A stretch of 64,000 nucleotides of DNA from Pseudonocardia sp. T1-2H. GTDB taxonomy: Bacteria; Actinomycetota; Actinomycetes; Mycobacteriales; Pseudonocardiaceae. A model generated the notes under the pieces. The model did not search any database. It had not been told where the DNA came from and saw nothing but the letters and a program-made list of their open reading frames with translations. The stretch is from contig NZ_JBBPCL010000001.1 in the NCBI RefSeq assembly GCF_038039215.1, positions 3,348,001 to 3,412,000 on the forward strand, given 5' to 3'. This document shows positions 1 through 14,845 of this stretch, one piece after another. Made by a program: the position numbers and the translations under genes. Position 1 is the first letter of the stretch. The number at the start of each line of letters is the position of its first letter.

Positions 1-1064
1 GCCAGCTGGGTGTCCGTCTCCCCGATCGCCGTGACCCGCGGCGCCGCCTCGCGCACGGTCGCCCGTTCGGCCACGATCGCCGCCGCCCAGCGGGACTCGA
101 CGAGCAGGTGCGCCTCCGCCGTCCGCGCGTACCCGCCGATCAGCAGCGCGGCCCCGGCGGCGTGCGCCCGGAGCACCAGCACGTCCCGGACCTGCGGGTA
201 CGGGGAGCGGGGCTCGGAGTGGAGGTCGTCCCCGTCGTCCCAGACCGCGAGCAGGCCGAGATCGGCGACGGGCGCGAAGGACGCGGACCGGGTCCCGACG
301 ACCACGGGGACCTGGCCACGGCGGACCGCCAGCCAGCGCCGGTACCGCTCGGCGGGCCCGAGATCCGCGCTGAGCGCCACGACCGCGTCCGCCCCGAGCC
401 GCCCCACACAGGCCGCGTGCACGGCGTCGACGTCGCGCTGGTCCGGCAGCACGAGCAGGGCGCCGCGGCCCGCGGCGACCGTCGCGGCGGCCGCCTCGGC
501 GAGGCGCTCCGGCCAGTCCTCCCCCGGCAGGGCCTGCCAGACGGCGTGCGCGGCGCGACCGGCCCGCAGCGCCTCCAGGTAGGCGCCGCCGCGGGTGTAG
601 CGCTCCCATCCGGTGTGCGCGGGCACCTCCGGCGGGGCGATCTCGCGGGGCCTCGGCTCCTCGGCCTCGACCCGGGCGTGCCGTCCGGGGATCGCGAGGC
701 GCAGCACGTCCGCCATCACCCCGGCGTAGCGGTCCGCGACCGCCCGGCACAACGTCACGACCTCGGGGGTGAGCACGGGCTCGGCGGAGACGACCTTCTC
801 GATCCAGGCCAGCTTCCCGACGTGCGCGGTCTCGTCCACGCGCTCGAGGAGATAGCCGTCGACGAGCCGGCCGGCGAAGCGGACGCGCACCCGCACGCCC
901 GGCGCCGCCTGCTCGTCCAACTGGGCGGGGACGCGATAGTCGAAGGGCCGGTCCAGGTGCGCCAACGGCACGTCGACGGCGACCCGCGCCACCGAGAGCG
1001 CGGGCGCCGCCTGCCACTCCCCGCGGGCACCACGGCCCTTCGGGACCGACCTGGACGTCGTCAC
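1..1064 (-). CDS. priA: Primosomal protein N' (PriA), N-terminal part, runs off the window
   Basis: N-terminal ~354 residues of PriA, the replication-restart factor that reloads the replisome at stalled forks. The GTG start at 1064 gives a protein with the PriA N-terminal DNA-binding signature: VARVAVDVPLAHLDRPFDYRVP, then the conserved stretch around GVRVRVRFAGRLVDGYLLE. The C-terminal end lies beyond base 1, so the zinc-binding and last helicase motifs cannot be checked. It follows metK on the same strand after about 70 bp, the usual actinobacterial metK-priA order. Actinobacterial PriA proteins often have degenerate helicase motifs and may lack helicase activity; this is family knowledge and was not tested here. 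Confidence 0.85.
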   Translation of the reverse strand, partial: MTTSRSVPKGRGARGEWQAAPALSVARVAVDVPLAHLDRPFDYRVPAQLDEQAAPGVRVRVRFAGRLVDGYLLERVDETAHVGKLAWIEKVVSAEPVLTPEVVTLCRAVADRYAGVMADVLRLAIPGRHARVEAEEPRPREIAPPEVPAHTGWERYTRGGAYLEALRAGRAAHAVWQALPGEDWPERLAEAAAATVAAGRGALLVLPDQRDVDAVHAACVGRLGADAVVALSADLGPAERYRRWLAVRRGQVPVVVGTRSASFAPVADLGLLAVWDDGDDLHSEPRSPYPQVRDVLVLRAHAAGAALLIGGYARTAEAHLLVESRWAAAIVAERATVREAAPRVTAIGETDTQL

Positions 1065-1132
1065 GCTCTCGTCCTACCAGTCCGCACCGACACTCCCCCG
1101 GGCCCCGTGGTCGGGGTGATCGAGGGCAGGGG

Positions 1133-2334
1133 TCAGGCGCCGGCGGCGGACTTCAGGTCGGCGGCGCGGGAGGTGTCCTCCCACGGCAGCGTGATGTCCC
1201 GGCGGCCGAAGTGGCCGTAGGCCGCCGTCGGCGCGTAGATCGGGCGCAGCAGGTCCAGGTCCCGGATGATCGCGGCCGGGCGCAGGTCGAAGACCTCGGT
1301 GATCGCGGTCTGGATCTTGGCCGGGTCCACGTGCTCGGTGCCGAAGGTCTCGACGAACAGGCCGACCGGGGCCGCCTTGCCGATCGCGTACGCGACCTGG
1401 ACCTCGATGCGCTCGGCCAGGCCCGCCGCGACCGCGGTCTTGGCGACCCACCGCATCGCGTAGGCGGCGGAGCGGTCGACCTTCGACGGGTCCTTGCCCG
1501 AGAACGCGCCCCGCCGTGCCGGGCGAAGCCGCCGTAGGTGTCGACGATGATCTTGCGGCCGGTGAGGCCGGCGTCGCCCATCGGGCCGCCGACGACGAAG
1601 CGGCCGGTCGGGTTGACCAGCAGGCGCATGTCCGAGGTGTCGATGCCCAGGTCGGCGACCTCGGGCTTCACGACCATCTCGAGCAGGTCCGGGGACAGCA
1701 TGCCGTCCAGGTCCACGTCCGCCGCGTGCTGCGACGACACCACGACGGTGTCCAGGCGGACCGCCTTGTCCCCGTCGTACTCGATGGTGACCTGGGTCTT
1801 GCCGTCCGGGCGCAGGTACGGCAGCACGCCGGTCTTGCGGACCTCGGTGAGCCGGCGGGCGAGCCGGTGCGCGAGCGCGATCGGCAGCGGCATCAGCTCG
1901 TCGGTGTCCGTGTTCGCGTAGCCGAACATCAGGCCCTGGTCGCCGGCACCCTGGCGGGCGATCTCGTCCTCGCTGAGCTCGACGCGGCTCTCGTAGGCGG
2001 TGTCCACGCCCTGCGCGATGTCCGCGGACTGCGCCCCGATCGCGACGTTCACACCGCAGGAGTTGCCGTCGAAGCCCTTGGCCGACGAGTCGTAGCCGAT
2101 CTCGAGGATCTTCTCCCGCACCAGGGTGGGGATGTCCGCGTACGCGGACGTCGTCACCTCACCGGCGACGTGGACCTGACCGGTGGTGACCATGGTCTCC
2201 ACCGCGACCCGGCTCCGGGGGTCCTGCGCCAGCAGGGCGTCCAGCACGGAGTCGCTGATGGCGTCGCACATCTTGTCCGGGTGACCCTCGGTCACCGACT
2301 CGCTGGTGAACAACCGCCGACCCACGTTCGACAC
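1133..2334 (-). CDS. metK: S-adenosylmethionine synthetase, frameshifted by one base
   Basis: Makes S-adenosylmethionine from methionine and ATP in the cytosol. The GTG at 2334 ([21 protein letters not shown]) is preferred over the upstream in-frame start at 2364 because the family begins just before the [13 protein letters not shown] motif. The reading frame is intact to [12 protein letters not shown], then breaks at a C-run at 1509-1512. One extra C there restores [22 protein letters not shown] and rejoins [13 protein letters not shown] to the normal C-terminus (stop at 1133-1135). The restored length is 400 residues, the family norm. An essential single-copy enzyme with a homopolymer deletion is most simply a sequencing error. 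Lies between coaBC and priA. Confidence 0.93.
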
Positions 2335-2628
2335 GCAGTGCTCCGTCCGCTCTCGGATCCCCACGGCCGCTCGGCGCGAGAGGACGTCCCGGGTGATCGC
2401 TGACCCGTGAGACTAGTCGACCGGCGCGCTCAGCACCCTGGCGCGGTGGCGCCGGGCCGGGTTTTCACGCTGCGTGACGAACGGGAGCGACGCGCCACTA
2501 TCCGTCACCGTTTCGGCTGACATTCGCCGAGATTGCGAATCGGTCACGGAACGACTCGTTGGGCCCCATGACGTCCCGCTCACCGCGAGGACCGAAGAGA
2601 GCCACGTTCCCCACGGAGGTAGCACCCC
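2335..2628. other. Divergent intergenic region between metK and the SH3-domain gene
   Basis: About 290 bp separating the divergent metK (minus) and SH3 protein (plus) genes, so it must carry both promoters. I found no riboswitch: there is no recognisable SAM-I core or kink-turn. The only clear signal is a GGAGG Shine-Dalgarno sequence just before 2629. Confidence 0.5.
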
Positions 2629-3123
2629 ATGACGACGTTGCAACGACCTGGCCGCGCGGCCGCGGTGGTCGGCGGGATGGTCGCGGCCGGCGCGGCCACG
2701 ATGATGGTCCTGCTGTCCGGCACGGCCTCGGCCGCCACCGCCGGTACCTGCACCGACAACGTGAACGTCCGCTCCGAGCCGAGCGCCACCTCCGAGATCG
2801 TGGCGGTCTGCGACCGCGGCACGACGGTGCAGATGGGCCAGACCAAGGACGGGTTCGTCAAGCTGGAGAACCTCGACGGCTGGGCGTCCGCGGAGTACGT
2901 CAAGGCCAACGCGGACGAGGGCACGACCTCGTCCGGCACGGACCGGCGCACGCCGTCCACCACCACGAAGCCCGCCCCGGCCACCGCCGGGAACGAGGAC
3001 ACGGCCGAGCCCGCGACGACCACGGCGAAGCCGAGCAACACCGCCGGGGACGGGTCCGACGCCCCGGCCGCCGAGGACGGCACCCCGACCGAGGAGCCGC
3101 AGCCGCGCGGTCTGCTGGGCTGA
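2629..3123 (+). CDS. Secreted bacterial SH3-domain protein
   Basis: 164-residue exported protein of unknown role. Residues 1-35 form a signal peptide (basic N-terminus, hydrophobic core, ending ASA before Ala-Thr). An SH3b domain follows at about 42-92 (VNVRSEPSATSEIV, GWASAEYV) with Cys41 and Cys61 that could form a disulfide. The remainder, about 95-164, is a low-complexity Thr/Pro/Ala/Glu tail without fold features. SH3b domains often bind cell-wall peptides, so a wall-associated role is an inference. The start has a strong GGAGG ribosome site, and a bidirectional terminator follows the stop. It stands alone between divergent metK and convergent coaBC. Confidence 0.8.
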   Translation: MTTLQRPGRAAAVVGGMVAAGAATMMVLLSGTASAATAGTCTDNVNVRSEPSATSEIVAVCDRGTTVQMGQTKDGFVKLENLDGWASAEYVKANADEGTTSSGTDRRTPSTTTKPAPATAGNEDTAEPATTTAKPSNTAGDGSDAPAAEDGTPTEEPQPRGLLG

Positions 3124-3214
3124 CGGCGCGCACACAGGACGCCCCGTGGGGCGCGGACCGCTCCGGGTTCCCCGAGACCCGTCGAGCGCCGGTCCCACGG
3201 AGTGAGGAAAGAAG

Positions 3215-3248
3215 CGAGGGGGACGTGCTACCCGGCACGTCCCCCTCG
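3215..3248. terminator. Bidirectional rho-independent terminator
   Basis: A perfect 14-bp stem, CGAGGGGGACGTGC (3215-3228) with GCACGTCCCCCTCG (3235-3248) and a 6-nt loop, lies between the convergent SH3 gene and coaBC. A T-rich stretch follows on the plus strand, and an A-rich stretch precedes it, giving Us for the minus strand. Confidence 0.9.
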
Positions 3249-3254
3249 TGTTTC

Positions 3255-4472
3255 CTAGAGCCGCTCGGCGACGGCGTCCCAGACGCGGGAGGCGAGCAGC
3301 GCCTTGGATCCGTTCGCCAGCTCCGTCTCGCCGCCGTCCGCGCCGAGCAGCCAGCCCGCGTTGTCCGGGACCTCGAAGGCCCTGCCCTCCCCGACCGCGT
3401 TGACGACGAGCAGGTCGCAGCCCTTGCGGGCGAGCTTCTGCCGGCCGAACTCCAGGGCGTCCGTGTGCTCGTCGCCCGTCTCCGCGGCGAACCCGACGAC
3501 GAGCCGGCCGGGTTTCCGCGCCCCGACGAGCTCGACGAGGATGTCCGGGTTCGTGGTGAGCCGCACGGGCTCGGGCTCGTTCCCGCTCTTCTTGATCTTG
3601 TGGGCGGCCAGCGACACCGGGCGGAAGTCCGCCACGGCGGCCGCCATCACCACGGCGTCCGCGTCCGCGACGGCGGTGTGCATGGCGTCCCGCATCTCCA
3701 GGGCGGACCCGACCCTCACCACGTCCACGGCGGCGGGGTCCGCCAGGTCCGCGGTGTGCCCGGCGACGAGCGTCACCCGCGCCCCGCGCTGCGCGGCGAC
3801 CCGGGCGAGCGCGTACCCCTGCCTGCCCGACGACCGGTTGCCGAGGTAGCGGACGGGGTCCAGCGGCTCCCGGGTCCCGCCCGCGGAGACGACGACCCGG
3901 CGTCCCTCGAGGTCCCGGGGCAGCGCGTCGGGGCGTTCGAGCAGGAGCCGGGCGAACTCCGCGATCTCCGCGGGGTCCGGCAGGCGGCCGGGACCGGTGT
4001 CCTTGCCGGTGAGCCGTCCGGAGGCGGGTTCGAGCACGACGACGCCGCGGGAGCGCAGCAGCGCCACGTTGTCCCGGGTGGCGGGGTGCTCCCACATCTC
4101 GGTGTGCATCGCCGGGGCGAAGAGCACCGGGCACCGCGCGGTGAGCAGCGAGCCGGTGAGCAGGTCGTCCGCCCGGCCCTGGACCGCGCGGGCCAGGAGG
4201 TCCGCGGTGGCCGGGGCGACGACGACGAGGTCCGCCTCCTGGCCGAGCTTCACGTGCTGGACCGACGGGACGTCGCTGAACACGCCGACGTTCACCGGCT
4301 GCCCGGACAGCGCCTCGAAGGTCGCGGCCCCGACGAAGTTGAGCGCGGAGGCCGTCGGCAGGACCCGGACCGAATGCCCGGTCTCGGTGAGCCTGCGCAA
4401 CAGCTCCGCGCTCTTGTAGGCCGCGATCCCGCCGGCCACTCCCAGCAGGACCTTGGGCCCGGCTGCGTTCAT
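3255..4472 (-). CDS. coaBC: Bifunctional phosphopantothenoylcysteine decarboxylase / phosphopantothenate-cysteine ligase
   Basis: Two successive steps of coenzyme A synthesis. The N-terminal CoaC flavoprotein (about 1-185) has GVAGGIAAYK, the catalytic His73 in SVQHVKL, APATA, and the substrate-clamp motif PAMHTEMW at 120-127 (usually PAMN.xMW, so His replaces Asn here). The C-terminal CoaB domain (about 190-405) has GGTREPLDPVRYLGNRSSG from residue 198 and AHKIKKSG, which contribute to CTP and substrate binding. 405 residues is normal. ATG at 4472 lies 5 bp after the rpoZ stop, so the two are very likely co-transcribed. Confidence 0.95.
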   Translation of the reverse strand: MNAAGPKVLLGVAGGIAAYKSAELLRRLTETGHSVRVLPTASALNFVGAATFEALSGQPVNVGVFSDVPSVQHVKLGQEADLVVVAPATADLLARAVQGRADDLLTGSLLTARCPVLFAPAMHTEMWEHPATRDNVALLRSRGVVVLEPASGRLTGKDTGPGRLPDPAEIAEFARLLLERPDALPRDLEGRRVVVSAGGTREPLDPVRYLGNRSSGRQGYALARVAAQRGARVTLVAGHTADLADPAAVDVVRVGSALEMRDAMHTAVADADAVVMAAAVADFRPVSLAAHKIKKSGNEPEPVRLTTNPDILVELVGARKPGRLVVGFAAETGDEHTDALEFGRQKLARKGCDLLVVNAVGEGRAFEVPDNAGWLLGADGGETELANGSKALLASRVWDAVAERL

Positions 4473-4477
4473 GGGGA

Positions 4478-4759
4478 CTACTGCTCGCCCTCGGTGTGCT
4501 CCAGCAGGCCCGCCTGGATCTCGCGCATGGCGATCGAGAGGGGCTTCTCCCGCGGGCCCGGCTCGACCAGCGGCCCGACGTACTCGAGCAGGCCCTCGCC
4601 GAGCTGCGAGTAGTAGTCGTTGATCTGCCGTGCGCGCTTGGCGGCGTAGATCACCAGCGCGTACTTGGAACTGACCTTGTCCAGCAGGTCGTCGATGGGC
4701 GGGTTGGTGATGCCCTCGGGAATCGATCCGGCGACCGCGCCGGTCAGCGGCATGCTCAC
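4478..4759 (-). CDS. rpoZ: RNA polymerase omega subunit
   Basis: Small RNA polymerase subunit that helps assemble beta-prime. 93 residues with the omega core [31 protein letters not shown] and the C-terminal [12 protein letters not shown] motif, both family hallmarks. It sits in the conserved order gmk-rpoZ-coaBC on the minus strand. The 116-bp gap to gmk contains short direct repeats of the form AGTACCAGGxACT around 4825-4870, which may mark a promoter or an attenuator, but I cannot assign a function. Confidence 0.96.
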   Translation of the reverse strand: MSMPLTGAVAGSIPEGITNPPIDDLLDKVSSKYALVIYAAKRARQINDYYSQLGEGLLEYVGPLVEPGPREKPLSIAMREIQAGLLEHTEGEQ

Positions 4760-4875
4760 TATGGGTACTCCAGTACAGGGTTCGGGGTCCCGCAGTTCGT
4801 CGGTGCGGCTCCGGGCCGGCCAGTACTTCAGGGAGTACCAGGGACTTCAGGGCGTACCAGGTACTCCAGGACGTA

Positions 4876-5512
4876 CTACGCGCCGGCGGTCACGCCGCGG
4901 TCGACACTGCGATCCACCAGCAACTCTACCAACCGCTCGACGGCGGCGTTCACCTCGTCGTTGACCACCGCCACGTCGAACTCGTCGCGGGCCGCCATCT
5001 CCTCGACGGCCGTGCGCAGCCGGCGTTCGCGCTGCTCGACCGACTCGGTGCCCCGGTTCGTGAGCCGGCGGACCAGCTCCTCGAACGACGGGGGCTCCAG
5101 GAACACGGTGGTCGACTCCGGCATGACGCGCTTGACCTCGCGCGCGCCCTGCAGGTCCACCTCCACGAGCACCGGCCGCCCGAGGGCCAGGGCGTGCTCC
5201 ACCGGTTCCCGCGGGGTGCCGGACCGCTGCAGGCCGCCGTGCACCTCCGCCCACTCCAGCAGCTCGCCGCGCCCGATCAGCGCGTCGAACTCCGCCGGGG
5301 TGACGAAGTGATAGTCCCTGCCCTCGACCTCGCCCGCGCGCGGGGCACGGGTGGTGGCCGAGACGCTGAAGTGGAAGCTCGGGCAGCACCTCGCGGAGCC
5401 GCTCGACCACCTTGCTCTTGCCCACCCCGGACGGGCCGGCCAGCACGAGCAGCCGGCCACGGCCGGGATGGCGCGGGGCCGGGGTCGTCCCCCGGCCGCC
5501 GCTCATCGTCAC
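4876..5512 (-). CDS. gmk: Guanylate kinase, frameshifted by one base
   Basis: Phosphorylates GMP to GDP. The N-terminal half reads in one frame (RLLVLAGPSGVGKSKVV, the P-loop, then REVLPEL) and the rest in another (HFSVSATTRAPRAGEVEGRDYHFV through the GMP-binding loop to AVERLVELLVDRS). Dropping one A from GTGGAAGCTC (5371-5380) fuses them as LPELHFSVSATTR, the standard sequence, and gives 211 residues. Start is GTG at 5512, overlapping the mihF stop (GTGA), or ATG at 5506. Because the enzyme is essential, the extra base is probably a consensus error. Confidence 0.92.
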
Positions 5513-5823
5513 GCCTCGAAGTCGGCGAGCAGAGCCTTGCGCTGCCGCTCACCGAGGCCGCGAAGACGCCGGCTCGGGGCGATCTCCAGGCGCTCCATGA
5601 TCTGGGCGGCGCGAACCTTGCCGACGCCCGGCATGGCCTCGAGCAGCGCCGAGACCTTCATCTTGCCCAGGACCTCGTCGGTGTCCGACTGCTTCAGCAC
5701 CTCGCCGATCGTCGTACCACCACGCTTGAGCCGGTCCTTCAGCTCTGCCCGGGCCCGGCGGGCAGCCGCGGCCTTCTCCAACGCGGCAGCACGCTGTTCC
5801 TCGGTCAGCTGGGGAAGGGCCAC
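5509..5823 (-). CDS. mihF: Actinobacterial integration host factor
   Basis: 104-residue nucleoid protein of the actinobacterial IHF family, which binds and bends DNA and is unrelated in fold to HU/IHF of proteobacteria. The N-terminal helix (LPQLTEEQRAAALEKAAAARRARAELK) and the C-terminal helix-two-turn-helix (VSALLEAMPGVGKVRAAQIMERLEI) match the family, whose usual length is ~105. GTG at 5823 has a GGAGGAG ribosome site 5 bases upstream; longer upstream readings lose all family similarity. Its stop overlaps the gmk start, so the two are translationally coupled. Confidence 0.93.
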   Translation of the reverse strand: MALPQLTEEQRAAALEKAAAARRARAELKDRLKRGGTTIGEVLKQSDTDEVLGKMKVSALLEAMPGVGKVRAAQIMERLEIAPSRRLRGLGERQRKALLADFEA

Positions 5824-6464
5824 GGTCTCCTCCGTCTTTCTTTTCTTGCGTTCCGGCAGCGCGCGCAACGTGTGCGAACGCCGTCCCGCGGGCTTGCCCG
5901 CGGGGTCGGAAGCGAACGTACCCACGACCGGGTAGGGCATGCCAACGGGGGTACCACCTGTGGGTTTGATGCCACGGGCCCTCAACGCGCCACCCGTCCG
6001 GGCGATATCACGGACGACCGTGCGAATGCGTGACCGAACCGCCCGTTCGGCGACGAGTCCGGGCCTGTCGCCCCAATCCTCGCGGGCCCGGTCTCCGGCG
6101 CGCGGCCGATCGGCGACGGGTGAACGGCCGGTGACGCTCCGCGGTCGGGCCGGCGACGCGACCGAGATCACGGCGGATTTCCCGGCCGCCGGCCTCATGC
6201 CGCAGGTGCGTCGTGGCGAGGCGTGAGAGCCCGCAGCCGCGCGTGCGTCAGGTCTTCCTCGTGGATGTAGGCGGCCGCGCCGCGGTCCGTGGCCCGAGGC
6301 GCCCCCACGGCCGTGCCGTTCATCGCGCCGGGCCCGGCGCGGGCGACCGGCGTCGCCGCCGGCCGATCCCGACGCCAGGGTGCCACCACCCCCACCGTTC
6401 CGGGTGGGCGTTCGCCGGCCCGGCGTGACGCTGGACGGCCCGACAGCTTCCGCCGGTGGAGGGC
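5824..6464. other. 640-bp region without a convincing gene, upstream of mihF
   Basis: Lies between pyrF and mihF on the minus strand and probably holds the mihF-gmk-rpoZ-coaBC promoter. In mycobacteria this slot holds a PE-family gene; no such gene is visible. A 41-codon minus-strand reading starting at an ATG near 6320 (ending LRALTPRHDAPAA, stop at 6195-6197) is open but has no ribosome site or family resemblance. I see no tRNA or riboswitch. Confidence 0.4.
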
Positions 6465-7293
6465 TCAGCGGGCGGCGGAGAAGGCCTGGTCCAGGTCGTC
6501 GCGGGTCGCGGCCGCGGCCGCCCGGATCGCCGAGGGCTGCGGGCCCGCCTTCAGCAGCGAGCGCGAGGCCGCGGGCAGGACGAGCCCGGAGACGCCCGCG
6601 AAACACCGCGCGACGTCCTCCGCGGTGGCACCCTGGGCGCCGAGCCCCGGGGCCAGCACGGCGCCGTTCAGGGCCTGCAGGGACAACCCGTGGTCCGCCG
6701 TCGCGCCGACCACCACGCCGACGTCGCCGAGCGGCTCGGCCCCGGCGTTGCGGGCCGACGCACCGTCGACCACGGCCTGGGCCACCGAGCGCTCCGCGAG
6801 GGTCGCCTGCTGGACCTCCGCGCCCTCGGGGTTCGAGGTACGGGCGAGGACGAACACGCCGCGTCCGGCTTCCCGGGCCCGGCGCAGCGCCGGGTCCAGG
6901 GAGCCGAAGCCGAGGTACGGCGACAGCGTCACCGCGTCCGCGCCGAGCGGCGCGCCGATGCCCAGGTACGCGTCCGCGTAGCCGTCCATCGTCGAGCCGA
7001 TGTCCCCGCGCTTGACGTCCAGCAGGCTCAGCGTGCGGGTTCCGGCCAGGTCCGCGAGCAGCCGCTCCAGGACCGCGATCCCCCGCGAGCCGTGCCGTTC
7101 GAAGAACGCCGACTGCGGCTTCACGATCGCGACGTGCCCGGCGAACGCCTCGACGCAGGCGTCGGCGAAGCGGGCGAGCCCGTCCGCGTCGTCGGTGAGC
7201 CCCCAGTCGGCCAGCAGCCCGGGGTGCGGGTCGATCCCCGCGCAGAGGGGCCGAGCTCCCGGACGGCGGTGGCCAGCCGGGCCCCGAAGGAAC

Positions 7294-7297
<4 letters not shown>
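6465..7297 (-). CDS. pyrF: Orotidine 5'-phosphate decarboxylase (type 2), frameshifted
   Basis: Last step of UMP synthesis. The body is intact: [31 protein letters not shown] (catalytic Asp/Lys cluster) and the C-terminal GLGAQGAT phosphate-binding loop mark the long actinobacterial type. The first ~20 codons from GTG 7297 ([17 protein letters not shown]) are out of frame with the rest. Adding one G to the run at 7247-7250 restores [35 protein letters not shown] and a 277-residue protein. The start overlaps the carB stop (GTGA), placing it last in the pyr/car operon. The frameshift is most likely a sequencing error. Confidence 0.92.
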
Positions 7298-11950
<4,653 letters not shown>

Positions 11951-11954
<4 letters not shown>

Positions 11955-13255
11955 AGGGCAACCTTTCCGTCCCGGGCCGTGATCCGGCCACGGAGAATCG
12001 TCGCGACCACCGCACCGGGCAGTCGCATTCCTTCGTACGGCGTGTTCGCCGCCTTGCTCGCCAGCGCGGCGCCGCGGACCGTCCACTGCGCGTCCGGGTC
12101 CACCAGCGCGAACGTCGCGGGCTCGCCCACCGCGATCGGCCGGCCCTGGTCCGGCAGCGACCCGATCTCCGCGGGCCGCTCGGACAGCACCCGCGCGACG
12201 CCGTGCCAGTCCAGCAGGCCCGGCTCGACCATGGTGTGGACCAGGACCGAGAACGCGGTCTGCAGGCCCAGCATTCCCGGCTTGGCCGCGGCCCACTCGG
12301 TGTCCTTGTACTGCGACGCGTGCGGCGCGTGGTCCGTCGCGACGACGTCGATCACGCCCTCGGCCAGCGCCTCGCGCATCGCCTGGGTGTCCCCGGCCGT
12401 GCGCAGCGGCGGGTTGACCTTGTTGACCGGGTCGTAGCTGGTCAACCGGCCGTCGGTGAGCAGCAGGTGGTGCGGGGTGACCTCGGCGCTGACCCGCACG
12501 CCGGCCGCCTTCGCCGCCCGCAGCACCGCGATCGTGTGCGCCGACGAGACGTGGCAGACGTGCAGCGCGGCCCCGGCCTCGCGGGCCAGCGCGCAGTCCC
12601 GGGCGACCACGGTCTCCTCGGCGGTCGCGGGCCAGCCGGTCAGGCCCAGCCGGGACGCGACGGCGCCCTCGTGCGCCTGGGCGCCACCGGTCAGCCGGTG
12701 GTCCTCGGCGTGCTGCGCGACGACGACGTCCAGCGAGGACGCGTACTCCAACGCCCGCCGCATGATCAGCGGGTCGTTCACGCAGCGGCCGTCGTCGGAG
12801 AACATCCGGACCCGCGCGCGGGAGCGGGCCATCGTGCCGAGCTCGGCGAGCTTCTCGCCCTTCAGCCCGACGGTCACGGCGCCGACCGGGTGGACGTCGA
12901 CGAGGCCGATCTCCTCGCCGCGCCGCCGGACGTGCTCCACGACGACCTCGGTGTCCGCCACCGGGTCCGTGTTCGGCATGGCGAAGACGGCGGTGAAACC
13001 ACCCAGCGCGGCAGCGTGCGAACCGGTCTCGATGGTCTCGGACTCCTCGCCGCCCGGCTCGCGCAGGTGCACGTGCAGGTCGACGAAGCCGGGCAGCAGG
13101 ACGTGCCCGCCGGCGTCGAGGGTCTCGGTGTCCTCGGGGGCGGTGAGCCCGGTGCCGATCTCGGTGACGACGCCGTCGGAGACCAGCAGGTCCGTCGCGT
13201 CCTCCCCGTACGGCCGGGCATTTCTGATCAACAGGTTGTCGGCGGTCTGGGTCAT
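11951..13255 (-). CDS. pyrC: Dihydroorotase
   Basis: Cyclises carbamoyl aspartate to dihydroorotate. Metal ligands His61 and His63 sit in [12 protein letters not shown]. Later motifs are [22 protein letters not shown] and VATDHAPH, all characteristic of the type-I enzyme. It is 434 residues, the normal length for actinobacteria. ATG 13255 overlaps the pyrB stop and its own stop overlaps the carA start, so the three are translationally coupled. Mycobacteria have a small membrane gene between pyrC and carA; none is present here. Confidence 0.96.
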
Positions 13256-14196
13256 TCGGGGGCTCCGGCAAGCAGGTGGTAGAGGACGGCCATCCGCACG
13301 TGCACGCCGTTGCGCACCTGGGCGAGGACCGCGGAGGACGGCGAGTCCGCCACGGCGGGGGCGATCTCCATGCCGCGCACCATCGGCCCGGGGTGCAGCA
13401 CGGGGGCGTTCTCCGGCAGCAGCGCCTGGCGCGCCTCGGAGAGCCCGTAGCCCACCGCGTACTCGCGGGCGGAGGGGAAGAAGCCGCCGTGCATGCGCTC
13501 GGCCTGCACGCGCAGCATCATCACGGCGTCCAGGGCGGACAGCTCGGCGTCGAGCTCGTGGGAGACCCGGCAGGGCCATTCACGCACGCCGACCGGCAGC
13601 AGCGTGGGCGGCGCGATCAGGACCACCTCGGCGCCCAGCGTGGCGAGCAGGAGCACGTTCGAGCGGGCGACCCGGCTGTGCAGGACGTCGCCGACGATCC
13701 CGATCCGCCGGCCCGCCACCGATCCGAGGCGCTCGCGCAGCGTCGCGGCGTCGAGCAGGGCCTGGGTGGGGTGCTCGTGGGTGCCGTCGCCCGCGTTGAC
13801 GACCGACGTCGACGTCCCCGTCGTGCCGGCGTCCCGGTCCGCCCAGCCCGCGATGCGGTGCGCCGCACCGGAAGCCGGGTGCCGGACGATCACGCAGTCC
13901 GCACCCATCGAGGACAGGGTGAGGGAGGTGTCCCGCAGGGACTCGCCCTTGGAGACCGACGAGCCCTTGGCGCTGACGTTGATCGTGTCCGCGCTCATCC
14001 ACTTGCCGGCGATCTCGAAGGAGACCCGGGTGCGGGTGGAGTCCTCGTAGAACAACGTGACGACCGTGCGCCCGCGCAGCGTGGGCAGCTTGCGGACCTC
14101 GCGGCCGAGCAGGGCCTGCTTGAGGCGGTCCGCGGTGTCCAGCAGGCCGGTGGCCGCGGCCGCATCGAGGTCGGCGACGGAGAGCAGGTGCCTCAC
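13252..14196 (-). CDS. pyrB: Aspartate carbamoyltransferase catalytic subunit
   Basis: Commits carbamoyl phosphate to pyrimidines. 314 residues with the carbamoyl-phosphate loop [13 protein letters not shown] (STRTR at 53-57), HPTQALLD, and the aspartate-binding HPGPMVRG near the C-terminus. GTG 14196 overlaps the pyrR stop and starts [10 protein letters not shown], the family N-terminus; longer upstream readings have no similarity. No regulatory pyrI gene is nearby, as expected in actinobacteria. Confidence 0.96.
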   Translation of the reverse strand: MRHLLSVADLDAAAATGLLDTADRLKQALLGREVRKLPTLRGRTVVTLFYEDSTRTRVSFEIAGKWMSADTINVSAKGSSVSKGESLRDTSLTLSSMGADCVIVRHPASGAAHRIAGWADRDAGTTGTSTSVVNAGDGTHEHPTQALLDAATLRERLGSVAGRRIGIVGDVLHSRVARSNVLLLATLGAEVVLIAPPTLLPVGVREWPCRVSHELDAELSALDAVMMLRVQAERMHGGFFPSAREYAVGYGLSEARQALLPENAPVLHPGPMVRGMEIAPAVADSPSSAVLAQVRNGVHVRMAVLYHLLAGAPE

Positions 14197-14837
14197 GCCG
14201 GGTCGGCTCCTTCCGTGAATTCCATGTCCCCGGTGGCCGGGCGCTCCTCGCCGGGGGCCCGCGCGATCTCCACGGCGTCGCGTCCGTCGTGCTCGGCGAG
14301 CAGGACGTGGATCGCCTCGGCGCGGGCGGTGGGGACGTTCTTGCCGACGTAGTCCGCCCGGATGGGCAGCTCGCGGTGCCCGCGGTCGACCAGGACGGCG
14401 AGCTGGACCGCCCGCGGGCGGCCCTCGTCCCGCAGGGCGTCCAGCGCGGCGCGGGTGGTGCGGCCGGACATCAGGACGTCGTCGACGAGCACGACGAGCT
14501 TGTCGTCCACCCCGCCCTCGGGCACCGCGGTGTCCTCGAGCGCACGGGCGGGCCGGCGGCGCAGGTCGTCGCGGTAGAGGGTCGCGTCGACGGAGCCGAC
14601 CGCGGGGGCGGCGCCGCTGAACTCGGTGATCGCCGCGGCGAGCCGACGAGCCAGGGTGGCGCCGCGGGTGGGGATGCCGAGCAGGACGAGGTCCTCGGCG
14701 TTCGACGGGCCGAAGGCCGTCTTCTCGATGATCTGGTGCGCGATCCGCGCGATGGTGCGGGTGACGTCCGCGGCGCTGAGCAGTTCCCGGACGGGAGGCT
14801 GCGCGCCCTCGGCGTCCCCGCGGCGGGCTGTCGCCAC
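14193..14837 (-). CDS. pyrR: Pyrimidine operon regulator / uracil phosphoribosyltransferase PyrR
   Basis: RNA-binding regulator that senses UMP and represses the pyr genes, with residual uracil phosphoribosyltransferase activity. Residues 115-128 ([14 protein letters not shown]) are the PRPP-binding motif; [10 protein letters not shown] and the substrate hood are also present. 214 residues, slightly longer than usual because of an N-terminal extension and an acidic C-terminal tail. Start is GTG 14837 with AAGGAG 8 bases upstream (14846-14851). First gene of the pyrRBC-carAB-pyrF operon, directly downstream of its own RNA target. Confidence 0.95.
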   Translation of the reverse strand: MATARRGDAEGAQPPVRELLSAADVTRTIARIAHQIIEKTAFGPSNAEDLVLLGIPTRGATLARRLAAAITEFSGAAPAVGSVDATLYRDDLRRRPARALEDTAVPEGGVDDKLVVLVDDVLMSGRTTRAALDALRDEGRPRAVQLAVLVDRGHRELPIRADYVGKNVPTARAEAIHVLLAEHDGRDAVEIARAPGEERPATGDMEFTEGADPA

Positions 14838-14845
14838 GAGGTGTG

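Noticed and set aside
2335..2628. SAM riboswitch upstream of metK
   Set aside because: I looked for SAM-I/SAM-IV-type core helices and found none; the region shows only promoter-like spacing.
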